A stretch of 37,242 bases of DNA, taken from assembly GCA_030141605.1 (NCBI GenBank), contig JAQGDQ010001509.1, forward strand, positions 1 through 37,242. Reading direction: 5' to 3'. The translations under genes and the position numbers were made by a program. This document shows, one piece after another, positions 1-12,483 of this stretch (positions within the stretch are counted from its first letter, which is position 1; every line of letters starts with the position of its first letter). The DNA comes from Tubiluchus corallicola (Eukaryota; Priapulida; Priapulimorpha; Priapulimorphida; Tubiluchidae). The notes beneath the pieces were generated by a model. That model was given only the letters and a program-made list of their open reading frames with translations, was not told where the DNA came from and ran no database searches.

Positions 1-2821
1 AAAACTGTACTGTTTTCCTTTAATGATTTTTCTTTTTACATCATTTAGAGTGAATGGGTGTAGTTGGTTTGGAGCAAATCATGTGACAGTTACAAGCACT
101 CTGATCTGCCTTGGTGTGAAAAACTGTACTGTTTTCCTTTAATGATTTTTCTTTTTACGTCATTTAGAGTGAATGGGTGCAGTTGGTTTGAGCAAATCAT
201 GTGACAGTTACAAGCACTCTGATGTGCCTTGTGTAAAAAATGTACTGTTTTCCTTTAATGATTTTCTTTTTTACGTCATTCAGAGTGAATGGGTGCAGTT
301 GGTTTGGAGCAAATCGTGTGACAGCTACAAGCACTCTGATCTGCCTTGGTGTAAAAAACTGTACTGTTTTCCTTTAATGATTTTTCTTTTTACATCATTT
401 AGAGTGAATGGTTGCAGTTGGTTTGGAGCAAATCATGTGACAGTTACAAGCACTCTGATCTGCCTTGGTGTAAAAAACTGTACTGTTTTCCTTTAATGAT
501 TTTTCTTTTTACATCATTTAGAGTGAATGGGTGCAGTTGGTTTGGAGCAAATCATGTGACAGCTACAAGCACTCTGATCTGCCTTGGTGTAAAAAACTGT
601 ACTGTTTTCCTTTAATGATTTTTCTTTTTACATCATTTAGAGTGAATGGGTGCAGTTGGTTTGGAGCAAATCATGGACAGTTACAAGCACTCTGATGCCT
701 TGGTGTAAAAATGTACTGTTTTCCTTTAATGATTTTCTTTTTACATCATTTAGAGTGAATGGGTGCAGTTGGTTTGAGCAAATCGTGTGACAGTTACAAG
801 CACTCTTGATCTGCCTTGGTGTAAAAAACTGTACTGTTTTCCTTTAATGATTTTCTTTTTTACATCATTTAGAGTGAATGGGTGCAGTTGGTTTGGAGCA
901 AATCATGTGACAGTTACAAGCACTCTGATGTGCCTTGGTGTAAAAAACTGTACTGTTTTCCTTTAATGATTTTTCTTTTTACATCATTTAGAGTGAATGG
1001 GTGCAGTTGGTTTGGAGCAAATCATGTGACAGTTACAAGCACTCTGATGTGCCTTGGTGTAAAAAACTGTACTGTTTTCCTTTAATGATTTTTCTTTTTA
1101 CATCATTTAGAGTGAATGGGTGCAGTTGGTTTGGAGCAAATCATGTGACAGTTACAAGCACTCTGATGTGCCTTGGTGTAAAAAACTGTACTGTTTTCCT
1201 TTAATGATTTTCTTTTTTACATCATTTAGAGTGAATGGGTGCAGTTGGTTTGGAGCAAATCATGTGACAGTTACAAGCTCTCTGATCTGCCTTGGTGTGA
1301 AAAACTGTACTGTTTTCCTTTAATGATTTTTCTTTTTACGTCATTTAGAGTGAATGGGTGCAGTTGGTTTGGAGCAAATCATGTGACAGTTACAAGCACT
1401 CTGATGTGCCTTGGTGTAAAAAACTGTACTGTTTTCCTTTAATGATTTTCTTTTTTACGTCATTCAGAGTGAATGGGTGCAGTTGGTTTGGAGCAAATCG
1501 TGTGACAGCTACAAGCACTCTGATCTGCCTTGGTGTAAAAAACTGTACTGTTTTCCTTTAATGATTTTTCTTTTTACATCATTTAGAGTGAATGGTTGCA
1601 GTTGGTTTGGAGCAAATCATGTGACAGTTACAAGCACTCTGATCTGCCTTGGTGTAAAAAACTGTACTGTTTTCCTTTAATGATTTTTCTTTTTACATCA
1701 TTTAGAGTGAATGGGTGCAGTTGGTTTGGAGCAAATCATGTGACAGTTACAAGCACTCTGATCTGCCTTGGTGTGAAAAACTGTACTGTTTTCCTTTAAT
1801 GATTTTTCTTTTTACGTCATTTAGAGTGAATGGGTGCAGTTGGTTTGGAGCAAATCATGTGACAGTTACAAGCACTCTGATGTGCCTTGGTGTAAAAAAC
1901 TGTACTGTTTTCCTTTAATGATTTTCTTTTTTACGTCATTCAGAGTGAATGGGTGCAGTTGGTTTGGAGCAAATCGTGTGACAGCTACAAGCACTCTGAT
2001 CTGCCTTGGTGTAAAAAACTGTACTGTTTTCCTTTAATGATTTTTCTTTTTACATTTAGAGTGATTGGTTGCAGTTGGTTTGGAGCAAATCATGTGACAG
2101 TTACAAGCACTCTGATCTGCCTTGGTGTAAAAAACTGTACTGTTTTCCTTTAATGATTTTTCTTTTTACATCATTTAGAGTGAATGGGTGCAGGTGGTTT
2201 GGAGCAAATGATGTGACAGCTACAAGCAGTCTGATGTGCCTTGGTGTAAAAAACTGTACTGTTTTCCTTTAATGATTTTTCTTTTTACATCGTTTAGAGT
2301 GAATGGGTGCAGTTGGTTTGGAGCAAATCATGTGACAGTTACAAGCACTCTGATCTGCCTTGGTGTAAAAAACTGTACTGTTTTCCTTTAATGATTTCCT
2401 TTTTACATCATTTAGAGTGAATGGGTGCAGTTGGTTTGGAGCAAATCGTGTGACAGTTACAAGCACTTTGATGTGCCTTGGTGTAAAAAACTGTACTGTT
2501 TTCCTTTAATGATTTTTCTTTTTACATCATTTAGAGTGAATGGGTGCAGTTGGTTTGGAGCAAATCGTGTGACAGTTACAAGCACTTTGATGTGCCTTGG
2601 TGTAAAAAACTGTACTGTTTTCCTTTAATGATTTTTCTTTTTACATCATTTAGAGTGAATGGGTGCAGGTGGTTTGGAGCAAATGATGTGACAGCTACAA
2701 GCAGTCTGATGTGCCTTGGTGTAAAAAACTGTACTGTTTTCCTTTAATGATTTTTCTTTTTACATCGTTTAGAGTGAATGGGTGCAGTTGGTTTGGAGCA
2801 AATCATGTGACAGCTACAAGC
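1..2821. repeat. 119-bp tandem repeat array (about 24 copies)
   Basis: Consecutive units of about 119 bp start at the window edge, so the array probably continues to the left. Each unit holds the landmarks TTTAGAGTGAATGGGTGCAG, GGAGCAAATCATGTGACAG and CCTTTAATGATTTTTC. The last recognisable unit breaks off after ACAGCTACAAGCA. Each unit reads as an overlapping 67-codon open frame. The period is not a multiple of three and the reading shifts frame at each unit, so I do not regard it as coding. A few units have small deletions (around 660-790 and 2050). Variant units recur at a spacing of four units. Confidence 0.97.
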
Positions 2822-3206
2822 AATCAGCAGATGAAATGAGGGAAGTGATTCACACGAAACTGAAATATATCAGTCTTTTAAAGCCTTTGAGCTGAAATTA
2901 CAAAGTCTACATTATCAAGTTTTTATAAGAATTTTGTGATTGTGCTGTGTCATGAATTTCTACTTGTACAAAACAGTTTTGTAAATTTGTAATGTGTCTC
3001 AGTATTTATCACTGTGGTACGTAGGGGTTGAGTAATTAGAAAACTGATGTCAGTGTTTTCGTTAAACTGTCTACTGTGACAGTAAGCAACAATAATATAA
3101 TCAGAGATTTCTTGTAGTTTATTGTAGAAAGTGCTGACTTTACTGCATAAAATGTTATTTACTGTAAACCGTAAAATTAGCTCATGCTGGTAGCCTTGAT
3201 GATAGT
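2822..3206. other. unique spacer between two minisatellites
   Basis: AT-rich single-copy sequence separating the 119-bp and 47-bp arrays. I see no convincing exon, RNA gene or transposon end. Confidence 0.6.
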
Positions 3207-6200
3207 GTTAGTAATCAGCCGATGTAAGCCAGGTGGGGTCAGACAGCACTCGTGTTAGTAATCAGCTGATGTAAGCCAGGTGGGGTCAGACAGCACTCGT
3301 GTTAGTAATCAGCTGATGTAAGCCAGGTGGGGTCAGACAGCACTCATGTTAGTAATCAGCTGATGTAAGCCAGGTGGGGTCAGACATCATGTTAGTAATC
3401 AGCTGATGTAAGTCAGGTGGGGTCAGACAGCACTCATGTTAGTAATGAGCTGATGTAAGCCAGGTGAGGTCAGACAGCACTCATGTTAGTAATCAGCTGA
3501 TATAAGCCAGGTGGGGTCAGACAGCACTAGTGTTAGTAATCAGCTGATGTAAGCCAGGTGGGGTCAGACAGCATTCATGTTAGTAATGAGCTGATGTAAG
3601 CCAGGTGAGGTCAGACAGCACTCATGTTAGTAATCAGCTGATGTAAGCCAGGTGGGGTCAGACAGCACTCGTGTTAGTAATCAGCTGATGTAAGCCAGGT
3701 GGGATCAGACAGCACTCGTGTTAGTAATCAGCTGATGTAAGGCAGGTGGGGTCAGACAACACTCATGTTAGTAATCAGCTGATGTAAGCCAGGTGGGGTC
3801 AGACAGCACTCATGTTAGTAATCAGCTGATGTAAGCCAGGTGGAGTCAGACAGCACTCATGTTAGTAATCAGCTGATGTAAGCCAGGTGGGGTCAGACAG
3901 CACTCATGTTAGTAATCAGCTGATGTAAACCAGGTGGGGTCAGACAGCACTCGTGTTAGTAATCAGCCGATGTAAGCCAGGTGGGGTCAGACAGCACTCA
4001 TGTTAGTAATCAGCTGATGTAAGCCAGGTGGGGTCAGACAGCACTAGTGTTAGTAATCAGCTGATGTAAGCCAGGTGGGGTCAGACAGCATTCATGTTAG
4101 TAATGAGCTGATGTAAGCCAGGTGAGGTCAGACAGCACTCATGTTAGTAATCAGCTGATGTAAGCCAGGTGGGGTCAGACAGCACTAGTGTTAGTAATCA
4201 GCTGATGTAAGCCAGGTGAGGTCAGACAGCACTCATGTTAGTAATCAGCTGATGTAAGCCAGGTGGGGTCAGACAGCACTCGTGTTAGTAATCAGCTGAT
4301 GTAAGCCAGGTGGGATCAGACAGCACTCGTGTTAGTAATCAGCTGATGTAAGGCAGGTGGGGTCAGACAACACTCATGTTAGTAATCAGCTGATGTAAGC
4401 CAGGTGGGGTCAGACAGCACTCATGTTAGTAATCAGCTGATGTAAGCCAGGTGGAGTCAGACAGCACTCATGTTAGTAATCAGCTGATGTAAGCCAGGTA
4501 GGGTCAGACAGCACTCATGTTAGTAATCAGCTGATGTAAGCCAGGTGGGGTCAGACATCATGTTAGTAATCAGCTGATGTAAGCCAGGTGGGGTCAGACA
4601 GCACTCATGTTAGTAATCAGCTGATGTAAGCCAGGTGGAGTCAGACAGCACTCATGTTAGTAATCAGCTGATGTAAGCCAGGTAGGGTCAGACAGCACTC
4701 ATGTTAGTAATCAGCTGATGTAAGCCAGGTGGGGTCAGACAACACTCATGTTAGTAATCAGCTGATGTAAGCCAGGTGGAGTCAGACAGCACTCATGTTA
4801 GTAATCAGCTGATGTAAGCCAGGTAGGGTCAGACAGCACTCATGTTAGTAATCAGCTGATGTAAACCAGGTGGGGTCAGACAGCACTCCTGTTAGTAATC
4901 AGCTGATGTAAGCCAGGTGGGGTCAGACAGCATTCATGTTAGTAATCAGCTGATGTAAGCCAGGTGGGGTCAGACAACACTCATGTTAGTAATCAGCTGA
5001 TGTAAGCCAGGTGGGGTCAGACAGCACTCCTGTTAGTAATCAGCTGATGTAAACCAGGTAGGGTCAGACAGCATTCATGTTAGTAATCAGCTGATGTAAG
5101 CCAGGTGGGGTCAGACAGCACTCATGTTAGTAATCAGCTGATGTAAGCCAGGTGGGGTCAGACAGCATTCATGTTAGTAATCAGCTGATGTAAGCCAGGT
5201 GGGGTCAGGCAGCATTCATGTTAGTAATCAGCTGATGTAAACCAGGTGGGGTCAGACAGCACCCATGTTAGTAATCAGCTGATGTAAACCAGGTGGTGTC
5301 AGACAGCACTCATGTTAGTAATCAGCTGATGTAAACCAGGTGGGGTCAGACAGCATTCATGTTAGTAATCAGCTGATGTAAGCCAGGTGGGGTCAGACAG
5401 CACCCATGTTAGTAATCAGCTGATGTAAACCAGGTGGGGTCAGACAGCACTCATGTTAGTAATGAGCTGATGTAAGCCAGGTGGGGTCAGACAGCACTAG
5501 TGTTAGTAATGAGCTGATGTAAGCCAGGTGGGGTCAGACAGCACTCATGTTAGTAATGAGCTGATGTAAGCCAGGTGGGGTCAGACATCATGTTAGTAAT
5601 CAGCTGATGTAAGCCAGGTGAGGTCAGACAGCATTCATGTTAGTAATCAGCTGATGTAAGACAGGTGGGGTCAGACATCATGTTAGTAATCAGCTGATGT
5701 AAGCCAGGTGGGATCAGACAGCACTCATGTTAGTAATCAGCTGATGTACGCCAGGTGGGGTCAGACATCATGTTAGTAATCAGCTGATGTAAGCCAGGTG
5801 GGGTCAGACATCATGTTAGTAATCAGCTGATGTAAACCAGGTGGGGTCAGACAGCACTCATGTTAGTAATCAGCTGATGTAAGCCAGGTAGGGTCAGACA
5901 TCATGTTAGTAATGAGCTGATGTAAACCAGGTGGGGTCAGGCAGCATTCATGTTAGTAATCAGCTGATGTAAGCCAGGTGGGGTCAGACATCATGTTAGT
6001 AATCAGCTGATGTAAGCCAGGTGGGGTCAGACAGCATTCATGTTAGTAATCAGCTGATGTAAGCCAGGTAGGGTCAGACAGCATTCATGTTAGTAATCAG
6101 CTGATGTAAGCCAGGTAGGGTCAGGCAGCATTCATGTTAGTAATCAGCTGATGTAAGCCAGGTAGGGTCAGACAGCATTCATGGTAGTAATCAGCTGATG

Positions 6201-6395
6201 TAAGCCAGGTGGGGTCAGACAGCACTCATGTTAGTAATCAGCTGATGTAAACCAGGTGAGGTCAGACAGCATTCATGTTAGTAATCAGCTGATGTAAACC
6301 AGGTGAGGTCAGACAGCATTCATGTTAGTAATCAGCTGATGTAAACCAGGTGAGGTCAGACAGCATTCATGTTAGTAATCAGCTGATGTAAACCA
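3207..6395. repeat. 47-bp tandem repeat array (about 68 copies)
   Basis: The unit begins GTTAGTAATCAGCTGATGTA, continues AGCCAGGTGGGGTCAGACAG and ends CACTCAT. A recurring 43-bp variant lacks four bases (CAGACATCAT in place of CAGACAGCACTCAT). Nearly every unit has the near-palindrome ATCAGCTGAT, with an E-box-type CAGCTG core. Blocks of variant units recur at 517 bp and 611 bp, so the array grew by duplicating multi-unit blocks. The last unit is cut off at AAACCACCTCC. There is no coding potential. Confidence 0.97.
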
Positions 6396-7142
6396 CCTCC
6401 TACGTTTGTCGCTTACTGTGAAGTGTTCAATGGGCTGTATGATTCGGTGATCAAATGTCAAAATCGTAATTGTAAATGGAAATTGTCATTATTCGGCTTG
6501 GAGATGGTGCTCTCTTGGTCCACGGCTCTTTGCCGTTACATTTGCATAATTTAGTAATGTAGTTGCTATGCAGCACAGAAGATGACAGCCGAGCTGACTC
6601 TGCTGTTGTCATGGTAACCTGCTGTATTAGTGGAGCACTACTCTTTTGCCAATGAAATAAAGCTATAAGTTTCTCTCAATTTAGCAATCTTTATAAACCT
6701 GCATAATTCAGTTGAAATATCCCATAACTTCTAGGCTTTAAACCTCATTTCACAAAAACTTGGGCTACACGGTTTTCCGGTTTACAGTATTTCACTTTAG
6801 GGTCACTTCACAATTTCCACTAACAAAAACAAATCTCTTTTGTCATCTTTTTGTATTTTTTCATATTATTTCAAAAAAAAATTCATGTTTACAACAATTC
6901 ATACGACTGGTCTCTTTTGTGAGGTTGTGCAGCACTTTATTGGTTGTTTGAAGTCCAGCATCCACATTTTAGTAGCATATGAATGCGCAAAAGCATAACT
7001 GGCTCAAGTTGTTAGCAAAAACGTAAAGAGTTGTGTGTGTAACATTGTGAATCAGTAACATTGTGTGTAACAGTAAATCACTGTGAATTAACGTGTTGCA
7101 TGAAAGACATTTTTGTTTGTGATTTTATTCATACATGTACGT
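6396..7142. other. non-coding stretch, nothing recognised
   Basis: AT-rich sequence with only short chance frames (for example 6760-6951 on +, a run of Phe/Leu/Ser codons). No splice-flanked exon or transposon terminus was found. Confidence 0.5.
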
Positions 7143-7613
7143 CAGGGGTGTGCAAACTGCGGCCCGAGGGCCACTTGCGGGGCCCCCCGAGAGATCTTGT
7201 GCGCACCACGAAAAGGTTTGTCAACGTAATGAAAGTGCGGCCCGCGAAGAGGTTTGTCAACGTAATGAAAGTGCGGCCCACGCGATCCAGTTGAAGTCTG
7301 CGCCAGTATCACATAGATAGTGCGGGTGGTTTTTTTCCTCTAGATCGGATGGCATTAACTCTTACAAGACCGTTGTCACTTAATGTCACTGTCGGACATG
7401 ACGAAACATGGTTTTTAATGTAAATTTCAATAACTTCTAAAATAGTTTCTTGAGTGTAGTAGTGCAGTAGTAATGATGTGCGCAAATCGGATGCAAAAAT
7501 AATCGTTATTAGGTCCTACTGTACTTGGCTCCTTGAGCAAATTGCATGTGGCCCACAGGAATTGCGGGAAAGTTTAATGTGGCCCGGCTAGTCAGATAAT
7601 TTGCATACCCCTG
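7143..7613 (+). mobile_element. hAT-like non-autonomous element (MITE), copy 1
   Basis: The 471-bp element opens CAGGGGTGTGCAAACTGCGG and closes AATTTGCATACCCCTG, giving terminal inverted repeats of about 14 bp. GCGGCCCG/GGCCC-rich subterminal sequence and a CAGGGGTG start are typical of hAT (Charlie-type) elements. Near its left end a roughly 33-bp segment containing GGTTTGTCAACGTAATGAAA is tandemly duplicated. There is no transposase frame. Flanking 8-bp sites (ATGTACGT / TTGAAGGT) do not match well, so the target duplication has decayed. Confidence 0.8.
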
Positions 7614-9506
7614 TTGAAGGTTAAATTGTTCTCAAGAGAAAATCTAGTACAGTGGTCATACAAAAAGCATAATTTGATTAGATGCAATCGTTATTGCTAT
7701 TGTTTTTCAACTTCTACTTTCATATAATATTAAAATCTGCCAATTTTGACATTACAAAGTTAACACTTAAGTACGTAATGAAATCGGGTTAAACATTGTT
7801 AAACTTCGTTTTGACTGCAATTGCTCATAGTTGTTTATAAAACAGTTGTCTGACCCAGGATGTACTCAGCTCACTCAACTTTGCCATTCTTTTTACTCTC
7901 AGTTTTTGTAAATGATCTGGGAATGTGGTTGCAATGAGTTGTCAATGTGTTTTGAATTTTGATATAATAAAACTTCATATAAAGATGCAACAGCTTGTAA
8001 AGCTTCTTGTTTTCAATAGACTAACAATATCGTGCATAATACAATCACTGCTAGTCCGCGACATGCGCTAAATACAAGTCCAACAGTCTTTTAGATGTAA
8101 TTTATGATTTTTTATTTTCCAAAATGGGCAATCATCGTCTCATCCCAAAATCACTATCACATCATGACATATTTGACTGACTGACTGACTGACATATTAT
8201 GTGTGACTCGACTTCGTTTTATCTGAAGCAAATAAAAACATTTTCTGCAAAACAAATGTCAGAAAGATAATTAACTGCTATAATGAAAATGTATAATAAT
8301 ATTATGAAACATGAAGAAATCAAACTTACATCTTTGCCGCGTCTTACTAACTTGCTAAAGAGAACTCGACTGACAAAATTTTGTTATAAAACGACACGAC
8401 GTACTGAACAAGAATAACTTCTTTCCTATCCTGTCTGCAAAATGAGGCCAATGGCCTATCTCTTGCCCTATCAACAGCTTAAATTTGCAAAAAACGAACA
8501 CAAAGAGGCACCACATGCTTATATCCAAAACAATGCTGCTAATTTTTTGTCGGGGAATGTTGAAATTGTAGTGTAAGCAGATTGTATGACGAAGTAGAAA
8601 TACATAGAAGTAAATCGTGTCTTGAGATGTGCTGAGTTGTCTTAGTTTATTAGCTTAGTTTATTTTATTCCATTTGCTATAACAATATAATGTGTAATAT
8701 GGTGAAAATACCAAATTAAAAGAAACAAGCATGTAAATAATGAAATTTATTAATGGATCATTGGGGCTGTCCAAAAAGAAAACTTGTAAAAGTCAGGCCC
8801 AATATGACAAATATAAAGAAAAGTGTAGGTGCAAGAATAAAAGGTAGGTAATGGGAAGAAAAGGAGTATGAAAAGTGAAAGGATACGATAACTGTAATAT
8901 GAAAGTGAGAAAAGAAAAAATAAACAGGTAAAAAGTAGGTTCACATGAGCTAAGAATGTACTAAAAGTAAATAAATTTATTTATTTATACATTGTAACTT
9001 TTCTTAATTTGAATTGCTTAAATAAAGATGCACAACCAAAAATTTCCAGTATGATACATTTGCATTATTTTTACTAAATCTTGACTTAGAATATTTAGAA
9101 TCGACTAATTACATCTGAATCGTTTATTTGCCTTCCAAAAATCAGATTGTAATATGCACATAATTTACAAATGGCGCGAAAACTAAAATCCATCTAACTA
9201 CCGTTTCAGTATTCTTCTTACTTACATACTTATGTTGTGATTTTGTTGTCGTCAGGGATCGTTATTCACATCGGATAAAAAAAAACCCATTAGCAACAAC
9301 TGTTCCGATCCCCGGGGAAGAAGAAAGCAGTGGATAACCTTCAATTATTAGAAAGTTTTTTGTGCTGTCGCACATTCATCATAATAAGTAAGTAACAAGT
9401 AAGGTAATAGTAATTTAATTTGTGGTACTACAGTAGAAAGGCACTTATCGGGGTTATTGTGTAAATAAACCGCAGTGAACTAAATTGGAACACTGCTGGC
9501 GCGTTT
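7614..9506. other. AT-rich intergenic region upstream of the TRIR-like gene
   Basis: About 1.9 kb with no recognised gene. It holds a short (GACT)n microsatellite near 8173-8193. The open frame at 8750-8944 on - is low-complexity Phe/Leu/Ser and is not believed. The last few hundred bases lead into the presumed promoter of the downstream gene. Confidence 0.5.
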
Positions 9507-9523
9507 TGACGTAAATAACGTCA
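9507..9523. promoter_or_regulatory. paired CRE/ATF-like sites upstream of the TRIR-like gene
   Basis: TGACGTAA and AACGTCA sit head to head four bases apart, about 80 bp upstream of the chosen ATG. They resemble CREB/ATF half-sites. No TATA box is obvious, as would suit a housekeeping gene. This is a motif match only. A very short in-frame upstream ORF (ATG at 9542, stop at 9566-9568) lies between these sites and the start codon. Confidence 0.35.
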
Positions 9524-9604
9524 CGATTGACCAGGTGCAAAATGGATGCCAGAGATTGTGAAAGCTGAAAAAGGCTGCACATATCAAATAGCAGTGCTCT
9601 CAAA

Positions 9605-9973
9605 ATGCCACAAACCAAGCATTCAAGTGAAGGGGCAAACGCGTTCAAAAACGATGGTAGTTTTCTGGAACTTTTTCGAAAGAAAATGGAACGGGAACAG
9701 CAACAACTTGAGACTGCCAAGAGTGATGTTATTGTTAGTGCAACTAACAGTAGTACTTTACATTCCTCGAATAACGCATTTAATAGCGTCCATAATGACG
9801 AAAAAGAAACACTCTCTCAGACTTCGTGTAATGTGACTTCCTCGTATAGTAGTACCAGTGAAAAAACAAAAACGCTCGTTTGTACTTCAAGTGGTGTGCC
9901 TACATCTAGTATGTCATCATCGGATGCCATCGGCACTTCATCTCAAACAAAAAAAGCCAGCTTGTTATCGTTT
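9605..9973 (+). CDS. TRIR: TRIR-like protein (telomerase RNA component interacting RNase), exon 1
   Basis: First coding exon (123 codons, phase 0) of a three-exon gene with exons 9605-9973, 11052-11129 and 14700-14801 and a 182-aa product; human TRIR is about the same size (~176 aa). TRIR (C19orf43) is a small nuclear protein reported to bind telomerase RNA and act as an RNase. Residues 16-32 read NDGSFLELFRKKMEREQ, the family's N-terminal block. Residues 38-115 are Ser/Thr-rich and low complexity. The exon ends at SLLSF, immediately before GTAAGC at 9974, and the family continues VGKRRG, which is how exon 2 begins. Reading through the donor gives only six more residues before a stop. ATG 9605 is chosen because the next in-frame ATG upstream (9542) is stopped within eight codons. 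The gene converges on the left sulfotransferase copy. Assignment rests on recalled family motifs in all three exons, in order and in phase. Confidence 0.88.
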
Positions 9974-11051
9974 GTAAGCCTTAATACATAGTAGTTTGTG
10001 TTCATGTAACTTTCTTTTATTTTTTGGTTGGTTTAACTGTCAAAATGAGTCTAGATTTTGAGAACTAATTTATGTTCACAGATAAGATTAAAGTACCTTG
10101 ACAAAGTTTTGTAACTTAGTATAATTTTCATGTAGGTCAAAGCTAAAGTGAGTAAAAGTACTTTATTTAGTGAATAACAGACCCGCCAATGACTTGATGT
10201 AAAAAATGAGTGTGAAATGTAGAAAGCATCGGCTATGGTCCATAAAGCAAATTGATGCCTCAGAAATTTTTGCATTTTTGGGTGACCCAATCAAAATAAG
10301 TCTACACAGTAATCATTATCAAGCGCTATTGGAAAATTTCATTGTTGTCTTGTTACCAATGAAAAAAAATCTACGAAGTTGTAACAAATATTATTTTTAA
10401 GTTGTTAGCAATATAAGCCTCTAGACCAGGGGTGTGCAAATTATCTGACTAGCCGGGCCACATTAAACTTTCCCGCAATTCCTGTGGGCCACATGCAGTT
10501 TGGTCAAGGAGCCAAGTACAGTAGAACCTAATAACGATTTTTTTTACATCCAATTTGCGCACATCATTACTACTGCACTACTACACTCAAGAAACTATTT
10601 TAGAAGTTATTAAAATTTACATTACAAATCATATATTTCTACTTTCACGACAGATTGTGGTAATTTCATTACAATGCATATTAGTAATGTGTATCACACA
10701 GTCTATGTAGTACAGTGACATTAAGCTACAACGGTCTTGTAAGGGTTAATACCATCCGATCTAGTAGAAAAAAGCTACCCACACTATCTTTGCGATACTG
10801 GCGCAGACTTCAATTGGATCACTTGGGTCGCACTTCCAGGACAAACCTCTTCACGGGCCGCACAAGATCTCTCGGCGGGCCGCATTTTGCACACCCCTGC
10901 CCCTAGACTTTCACTAACCATTCGGTCAAAGCAGCCCGTGTTAATTCAAATTTGTTACGAATTGTGGAATGTTTTTGCTCATTACAGCTTCCTGATGCTG
11001 GGTAAAAGTTTTGGCCTCGAGGATTATATGTGTTAGTTGATTTGTTGCCAG
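9974..11051 (+). other. TRIR-like intron 1
   Basis: GT at 9974-9975 (TTT|GTAAGC) and AG at 11050-11051 (TTTGTTGCCAG|GTG), both in phase 0. It contains a hAT-like MITE. Small frames such as 10206-10400 are not supported as exons. Confidence 0.8.
10427..10899 (-). mobile_element. hAT-like non-autonomous element (MITE), copy 2
   Basis: This 473-bp element is the same family as 7143-7613 in opposite orientation: it opens CAGGGGTGTGCAAATTATCT and closes TTTTGCACACCCCTG. The flanks CTCTAGAC (left) and CCCTAGAC (right, after one extra C) look like an 8-bp hAT target duplication with one mismatch. It lies within intron 1 of the TRIR-like gene and has no transposase frame. Confidence 0.85.
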
Positions 11052-11129
11052 GTGGGTAAGCGTCGAGGGAGCAAACCAACTCTCAAAACAGGCGTGGTGA
11101 AGAAGAGGAAGACAGAAGGCGGCGAAGAG
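11052..11129 (+). CDS. TRIR: TRIR-like protein, exon 2
   Basis: A 78-bp exon (26 codons, residues 124-149) bounded by CAG| and |GTAAGA. It reads VGKRRGSKPTLKTGVV followed by KKRKTEGGEE. This matches the basic block that follows the LSF motif in TRIR (VGKRRG…LKTG…KK.KTE) and looks like a nuclear localisation signal. It is too short for ORF finding and was located from the splice phase and the motif. Confidence 0.88.
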
Positions 11130-12483
11130 GTAAGAGGTAACTGAGGTAACCACACCGTCGTCGCTGCTGGATACGACCTGCACGTTTTAACAATTCCGTA
11201 CAAGTACCTTAATGTGTTAGTGATAGAAGAGAATTTCATTTCCTGTAAGACGTACTTGCATATTTTCCATGTGTCAGTTGTATATTATTAGCTAATGCAA
11301 TAGGAATGATTGTAAAAAGAATTAGTTTTTTTGGTTCCGAAGTTATATCGTTCATTTTAGTTGCTGAGAATTGCATTTTTACCTGTCAAAGCAGGCAGGG
11401 TGCTAAAAACATAATAAGATAACGTTGTTATACGTTCAAAAATACTTGTGGTAAGTGCAGTAACTGAAGCTACTGTGGTACTTGCAGGCATATAGTAGGT
11501 ACTTGCCAGGAATTTTTTACCTTTACCATTGAAAAGTTATTTGCCCCACAACGTACATTTACATGTTTTGTTCAGTTTGTTGTGACTGTGGGTTGGCTTT
11601 GTGGAGTAAAATTCCTGGTGAATCGATTTCACTCGACGAATTGACATAAAAATTTCGATAGGGTGATGATTCTAAGTCAATACAGCTAGTCGCCTTGCAA
11701 GCCAATTTTTATATTTTTTTATAAAAGGATATTCGAGCAGGTTAAAGCATAACTGATGGAAACCTCTAGCGTATTTCATTTGCTCATTGTTGTTGGTAGA
11801 GTAACAAAGGTATTTCATAACTTGCTGATATCTATTCGTAGCGAAGCGGAAGAAAACACTTTTCATAAACAAAACCTTAAAAAATTCATATTGAAATTTT
11901 ATATCACTTACATGCTATCAAATTGCGTACAGAGTTTGTGTCGGGTCTGTGTTACATAGTCCATAAGGCATAAGCCATGAGGAGCAAAAGCCGTTTCATG
12001 AAAAACGAACACGTTAACCAGTGATCCCTGTCACATGAATAATCCATTTTCTATCTTCCACTTGTTTGCCTACCGTAAGCCGTCAACCATAATCCACGGT
12101 AGCCTCCTCACCAACCGTTTTGAGTGGTTCATAAGGCGACTTAACGCAAAATGAATTCGGTCGTTAATTTCTTTTGCCAAATAAGGCATTTTGGGTCATC
12201 GCTATTGTGGTAAGTAGCAAGATTGTGATTTTTTTGCAATACGCAGTTCATTTGTATCGTAAAAATTCCTAACAGCGCGGTCTCATAAACATTAAAAAGC
12301 AATTTCTTAAGCACGACATTTCACTAATGTTACAATTAGATACATGCACCGGTGAAACAGATTATGGCAAAATTCCTTACTGTTTACACAGAGTAAGGAG
12401 CACACCGTGGGTTGTGACATGCGCCCTATGGAAGTTGAAAGACACGTTACAGATTATAACTTCTAAAATTGAACTGTCGCAAC

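Noticed and set aside
173-2747. Series of 67-codon frames recurring every 119 bp
   Set aside because: Repeat-unit shadows: the period is not divisible by three, successive frames overlap, and no unit is extended or spliced.
3207-6395. CRISPR array
   Set aside because: Units are contiguous without unique spacers, and the surrounding genes are eukaryotic.
8750-8944. 64-codon minus frame rich in Phe/Leu/Ser
   Set aside because: Composition is that of AT-rich DNA; no splice sites or homology were recognised.
9546-9836. 96-codon frame overlapping TRIR exon 1
   Set aside because: Shadow in another frame. It carries no family motif, while the 9605 frame carries the TRIR block.
11130-12483. Internal gag-pol region of the retrotransposon next to the LTR at 12484-12847
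   Set aside because: No long frames, no protease/RT motifs and no clear primer-binding site follow ACAACA, so I treat the LTR as solo.
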